Positions 4,669 through 5,056 of a stretch of DNA of 5,056 bases are shown in pieces (the stretch's first letter is position 1; every line of letters begins with the position of its first letter). Under the pieces are notes generated by a model. That model saw nothing but the letters and a program-made list of their open reading frames with translations, was not told the origin of the DNA and made no database searches. A program made the position numbers and the translations under genes. The stretch is from Clostridia bacterium (GTDB lineage Bacteria; Bacillota; Clostridia; Oscillospirales; Ruminococcaceae). Location of the stretch: NCBI GenBank assembly GCA_026000865.1, contig BNZF01000072.1, positions 1-5,056 on the forward strand. The letters run 5' to 3'.

Positions 4669-5056
4669 GGGTCTTGCACAGATTAGAGTGGGGATTCTCT
4701 AAAAATTCTCAACAAAATATGATATAAATCTTGACCACGATGATTGAAACGAAACTCAGTTTCTTTCAGAAAAATCTCAAAAAATTCTTTGCGAATACCC
4801 TTGAATTTAACAAGTCGATGTTTAGCATAACCCCAAAAAGATTCGATGCCATTGATATGATTTCCGTCGCCTTTTGAGAACTCATTTTCGCTATGATTAA
4901 CTCTAAAATGTTTTTCAAAACCAAGGTCGACAAGTCCGTCATAACCACGCCAACCATCACTATAAATAACGCTGTCAATGTCTGATCTACCTCTGATAAT
5001 TCGGCTTAGTGTAGCCGATTTACAGTCAGAAACAATCTCAGTATACACTTTTCCAT
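4669..5056 (-). mobile_element. IS1595-family insertion sequence, partial (one end visible)
   Basis: The transposase identifies the family. The left boundary is placed at GGGTCTTGCACAG from 4669, just outside the transposase stop codon and at the point where the RDD protein loses family likeness. The candidate target duplication would be the 8 nt TAATTTAT at 4661-4668, but the other end is outside the window, so neither terminal repeat nor duplication can be confirmed. The boundary may be off by several bases. Confidence 0.7.
4683..5054 (-). CDS. IS1595-family (ISXO2-like) transposase, C-terminal part
   Basis: The minus-strand frame is open from the window edge to TAA at 4685-4683, giving 123 visible residues; the GTG at 5048 is an internal codon (GKVYTEIV), not the start. 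The piece covers the end of the DDE catalytic domain. VIYSDGWRGYDG holds the second catalytic Asp (visible residue 33), and GNHINGIESFWGYAK holds the catalytic Glu (residue 71) in the HxNGIExFW pattern typical of the family. KHRLVKFKGI and FRFNHR-type motifs (RFNHRGQDLY) follow, and the native-looking C-terminus ends in RESPL. The first Asp and the N-terminal zinc-ribbon region lie beyond the window. The visible part has no frameshift or internal stop, so the element may be recent and active. It runs opposite to the interrupted RDD gene and overlaps its hybrid tail. Confidence 0.88.
   Translation of the reverse strand, partial: GKVYTEIVSDCKSATLSRIIRGRSDIDSVIYSDGWRGYDGLVDLGFEKHFRVNHSENEFSKGDGNHINGIESFWGYAKHRLVKFKGIRKEFFEIFLKETEFRFNHRGQDLYHILLRIFRESPL

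Noticed and set aside
4766..4978. Minus-strand 70-codon frame inside the IS
   Set aside because: It lies in another frame of the transposase, which has the conserved DDE motifs.

Overview
The window is an AT-rich bacterial segment with short intergenic gaps. All genes are on the plus strand except a transposase fragment at the right edge. There is no rRNA, tRNA or housekeeping gene to fix the taxon. The very low GC, the Ca-repeat lipase, RDD membrane proteins, Mbeg1/lipase-like fragments and an IS1595-type transposase look to me like a host-associated spirochaete of the Treponema type. That is an impression from family content, held with low to moderate confidence.

Layout. (1) Positions 1-1577 hold the 3' part of a large gene. 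It encodes three thrombospondin-3-like calcium-binding repeats followed by an alpha/beta-hydrolase (lipase) domain. (2) A small three-helix membrane protein starts 2 nt after it (1580-1945). (3) A small lipoprotein follows (2007-2399). (4) A degenerating tandem array then runs to the right edge. Each unit has a GC-rich hairpin, the C-terminal part of an alpha/beta-hydrolase beginning just before the GHSLGG nucleophile elbow, and an RDD-family membrane protein. Unit 1 (2412-3364) is complete. Unit 2 (about 3371-3978) has lost almost all of the hydrolase, and only its last codons (3425-3469) survive ahead of an intact RDD gene. Unit 3 (4000 to about 4668) has a complete hydrolase fragment, but its RDD gene is cut by an IS1595-family element. 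The same hairpin also precedes the lipoprotein gene.

Interpretation. The first 140 or so bases of the hydrolase fragments, with the hairpin, are about 95% identical between units 1 and 3. The proteins then diverge sharply, and each is followed by a different but related membrane protein. A conserved head, a variable tail and a private small membrane partner is the usual architecture of polymorphic-toxin arrays with orphan C-terminal modules and immunity genes. My working hypothesis is that this is a lipase effector/immunity locus with orphan modules, where the membrane proteins and lipoprotein guard against phospholipase activity. The architecture is seen directly; the toxin/immunity function is inferred. 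An alternative is an ordinary decayed tandem gene family of unknown role.
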